The position numbers and the translations under genes are program-made. A DNA stretch of 64,000 bases from Candidatus Lutibacillus vidarii (GTDB taxonomy: Bacteria; Actinomycetota; Actinomycetes; Actinomycetales; Dermatophilaceae). This document shows, one piece after another, positions 62,754-64,000 of this stretch. Below the pieces are notes generated by a model. The model ran no database searches, was not told the DNA's origin, and was given only the letters and a program-made list of their open reading frames with translations. Where the stretch lies: NCBI GenBank assembly GCA_016717165.1, contig JADKGA010000003.1, positions 124,001 through 188,000 on the forward strand, read 5' to 3'. Every line of letters starts with the position of its first letter. Position 1 is the first letter of the stretch.

Positions 62754-63275
62754 ATGATGTACACAGTGCTGGCGGTATGCCGCCCCAGGATGGACAATCC
62801 GACCATGATCGATGCGCTGGACTGTCGTCTCATCACCGCCTTCACCGACGACCCGGGGATCGGGGTGCTCGGCGCCTCGCGGGCCCTGGGGGTGGCCCGA
62901 GGGACCGTCCAGGCCCGGCTGGACCGGCTGGCCGCGCGGGGGGTCATCCACTCCTTCGCCCCGACGATCGACCCAGCCCCGCTCGGCTACCCCGTGACGG
63001 CCTTCTGCACCCTGGAGATCCGCCAGGGCCGTGGGCATGAGCCGGTCGTCGAGCATCTCGAGGCGATCCCGGAGGTCCTCGAGGCGTACACGATCACCGG
63101 CGCCACCGACCTCATCATCCGGATCGTCGCCCGAGACAACGCCGACCTCCAGCGGGTCATCGACCGGGTCGTCGACGATGTCCACGTCACCCGCGCCTCG
63201 ACCTCGATCGCGCTGGCGACCCGGATCGCCTTCCGCACCCTGCCCCTGGTGCAGGCCGCCGCCGGCACCCACTGA
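62754..63275 (+). CDS. Lrp/AsnC family transcriptional regulator
   Basis: The protein has an N-terminal winged helix-turn-helix (LDCRLITAFTDDPGIGVLGASRALGVARGTVQARLDRLAARGVIHSF) and a C-terminal RAM ligand-binding domain (about 70-150; TGATDLIIRIVARDNADLQRVID). Position and divergence from hppD suggest control of tyrosine catabolism. I took the ATG with GGAGG 5 nt upstream; an ATG at 62805 would give the family-typical short start (MIDALDCRLI). The family binds amino acids as effectors; the effector here is unknown. Confidence 0.88.
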   Translation: MMYTVLAVCRPRMDNPTMIDALDCRLITAFTDDPGIGVLGASRALGVARGTVQARLDRLAARGVIHSFAPTIDPAPLGYPVTAFCTLEIRQGRGHEPVVEHLEAIPEVLEAYTITGATDLIIRIVARDNADLQRVIDRVVDDVHVTRASTSIALATRIAFRTLPLVQAAAGTH

Positions 63276-63327
63276 GCCAGGGTGGCGCCCCGCCGCTGAG
63301 AGCCGGGTCACGGCACCCAGGAGCGGG

Positions 63328-64000
63328 TCAGGGCGCCCAGGTGAACCGGGGCGGCCGCCGTTCCTGGAAGGCGGCGATGCCTTCGGCCGCGTCATTGCTC
63401 CGGGCCAGCTCGGCGTCCCAGCGCGCCTCGACCGCGGCGGGCACCTCCCCGTGCGCCAGGGCCGCGTCGACCATCTCCTTGCTCGCCATCTGGGTCAGCA
63501 GCGAGCGCTCCTGGGCGATGACCCGGACCAGCTCGGCCACCCGAGCCGGTGCGCCCCCGGCCGGGAGGAGCTCGTCGACGAGCCCGATCCGCAGCGCCCG
63601 GTCGGCGTCGACGAGCTCGGCGGTGTAGAGCAGGTGCTTGGTCGCCGACTCCCCGATCAGCTGCACCGCCCGGGTCACCGCGAACCCGGGGTAGACGATC
63701 CCGAGCCGCGCCGGGGTGATCCCAAACCGCGAGGTGGTGTCGGCGATCCGCAGGTCGCAGGCGATGGCGATCTCGGCACCGCCCCCGACGCAGGCGCCGG
63801 TGATGAGTGCGACGCTCGGTTTGGGGAAGGCGGCCAGCGCCTTGTCGGCGGCCTCGTTGGCACGCCGGTACTCCTCGAACGGCAGGTCGCCCAGCCCGTC
63901 GATATCGCCGCCGGCGCAGAAGTGCTGCCCCGCGCCCCGCACGACGAGCGCGCGGACCTGCGGGTCGGCCGCAAGCGACTCGGTGACGGCGGCGAGCTCC
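63328..64000 (-). CDS. Enoyl-CoA hydratase/isomerase family protein (5' end beyond the window)
   Basis: The visible 224 codons are the C-terminal part of a crotonase-fold protein. GAGQHFCAGGDIDGL and GACVGGGAEIAIACDLRIADTTSRFGITPARLGIVYPG form the oxyanion hole and CoA-binding region. Glu residues in GGAEIA and the Tyr-Pro-Gly segment occupy the place of catalytic residues, but which enoyl-CoA is used cannot be told. The end PPRFTW is typical. It is convergent with the AsnC-type gene. Confidence 0.9.
   Translation of the reverse strand, partial: ELAAVTESLAADPQVRALVVRGAGQHFCAGGDIDGLGDLPFEEYRRANEAADKALAAFPKPSVALITGACVGGGAEIAIACDLRIADTTSRFGITPARLGIVYPGFAVTRAVQLIGESATKHLLYTAELVDADRALRIGLVDELLPAGGAPARVAELVRVIAQERSLLTQMASKEMVDAALAHGEVPAAVEARWDAELARSNDAAEGIAAFQERRPPRFTWAP

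Overview
The window comes from a chromosome of a GC-rich actinomycete. GC-rich third codon positions, a ClpP1/ClpP2 pair next to trigger factor, a mycothiol-type thioredoxin-fold reductase, a group II truncated haemoglobin, leaderless -10 elements (TAnnnT placed 6-8 nt before the start codon) and LexA and IdeR boxes of actinobacterial type all point that way. Gene content and order suggest Micrococcales, probably the Intrasporangiaceae/Dermatophilaceae, but the genus cannot be fixed from sequence alone. There is no phage, plasmid, transposase, integrase or CRISPR array. It is ordinary chromosomal backbone with a few accessory genes.

Region 1, 1-39.4 kb. The order clpX, clpP2-clpP1, tig, tRNA-Pro/tRNA-Gly, rpiB, nitroreductase-like gene, pepN, glbO, aglA, ettA, ssb-like gene, orn, tRNA-His/tRNA-Lys, bcp follows (from memory) the order of Mycobacterium tuberculosis Rv2457c to Rv2521. 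Lineage-specific genes sit inside it: an Orn/Lys/Arg decarboxylase, a secreted lipase and an arcB-like ornithine carbamoyltransferase between clpX and clpP2; a frameshifted LPDTG surface protein after trmB; malQ and mscS; a translationally coupled glbO-aglA-GDPD-MFS operon; a fatty-acid block of thioesterases, short-chain dehydrogenases and an acyl-CoA dehydrogenase; a pair of overlapping membrane-anchored GTPase genes; PrsW; CopC; and a second GroES.

Region 2, 39.4-47.4 kb. This is the accessory stretch: a pirin gene behind a MarR-like palindrome, a DrrAB-type ABC exporter whose start codon abuts an IdeR/DtxR-like box, 2,4-dienoyl-CoA reductase, a DUF222/HNH nuclease gene with a LexA box inside a near-consensus promoter, and a membrane molybdopterin oxidoreductase.

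Region 3, 47.4-53.4 kb. The operon clpS-DUF2017-murI-MBL-rph-rdgB (minus strand), with pncB and pncA divergent from it, matches the M. tuberculosis Rv1341 to Rv1330c neighbourhood. It combines N-degron delivery, peptidoglycan precursor supply, RNA 3'-end maturation, nucleotide-pool cleaning and NAD salvage.

Region 4, 53.4-64 kb. This part centres on tyrosine breakdown. hmgA, fahA and hppD (with a divergent AsnC/Lrp regulator) encode three steps from 4-hydroxyphenylpyruvate to fumarate plus acetoacetate. They are interspersed with DUF1304, RDD, succinate-semialdehyde dehydrogenase, a DEAD-box helicase with a 39-bp tandem repeat, and a VanZ-like protein. The window ends inside an enoyl-CoA hydratase gene.

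The most unusual signal is not a gene. It is an 8-mer (CGGCATAC / GTATGCCG) that I find 49 times, evenly on both strands and in coding and intergenic DNA. I did not find a convincing undescribed multi-gene defence or biosynthetic system; the GTPase pair is the best candidate for an under-studied module.
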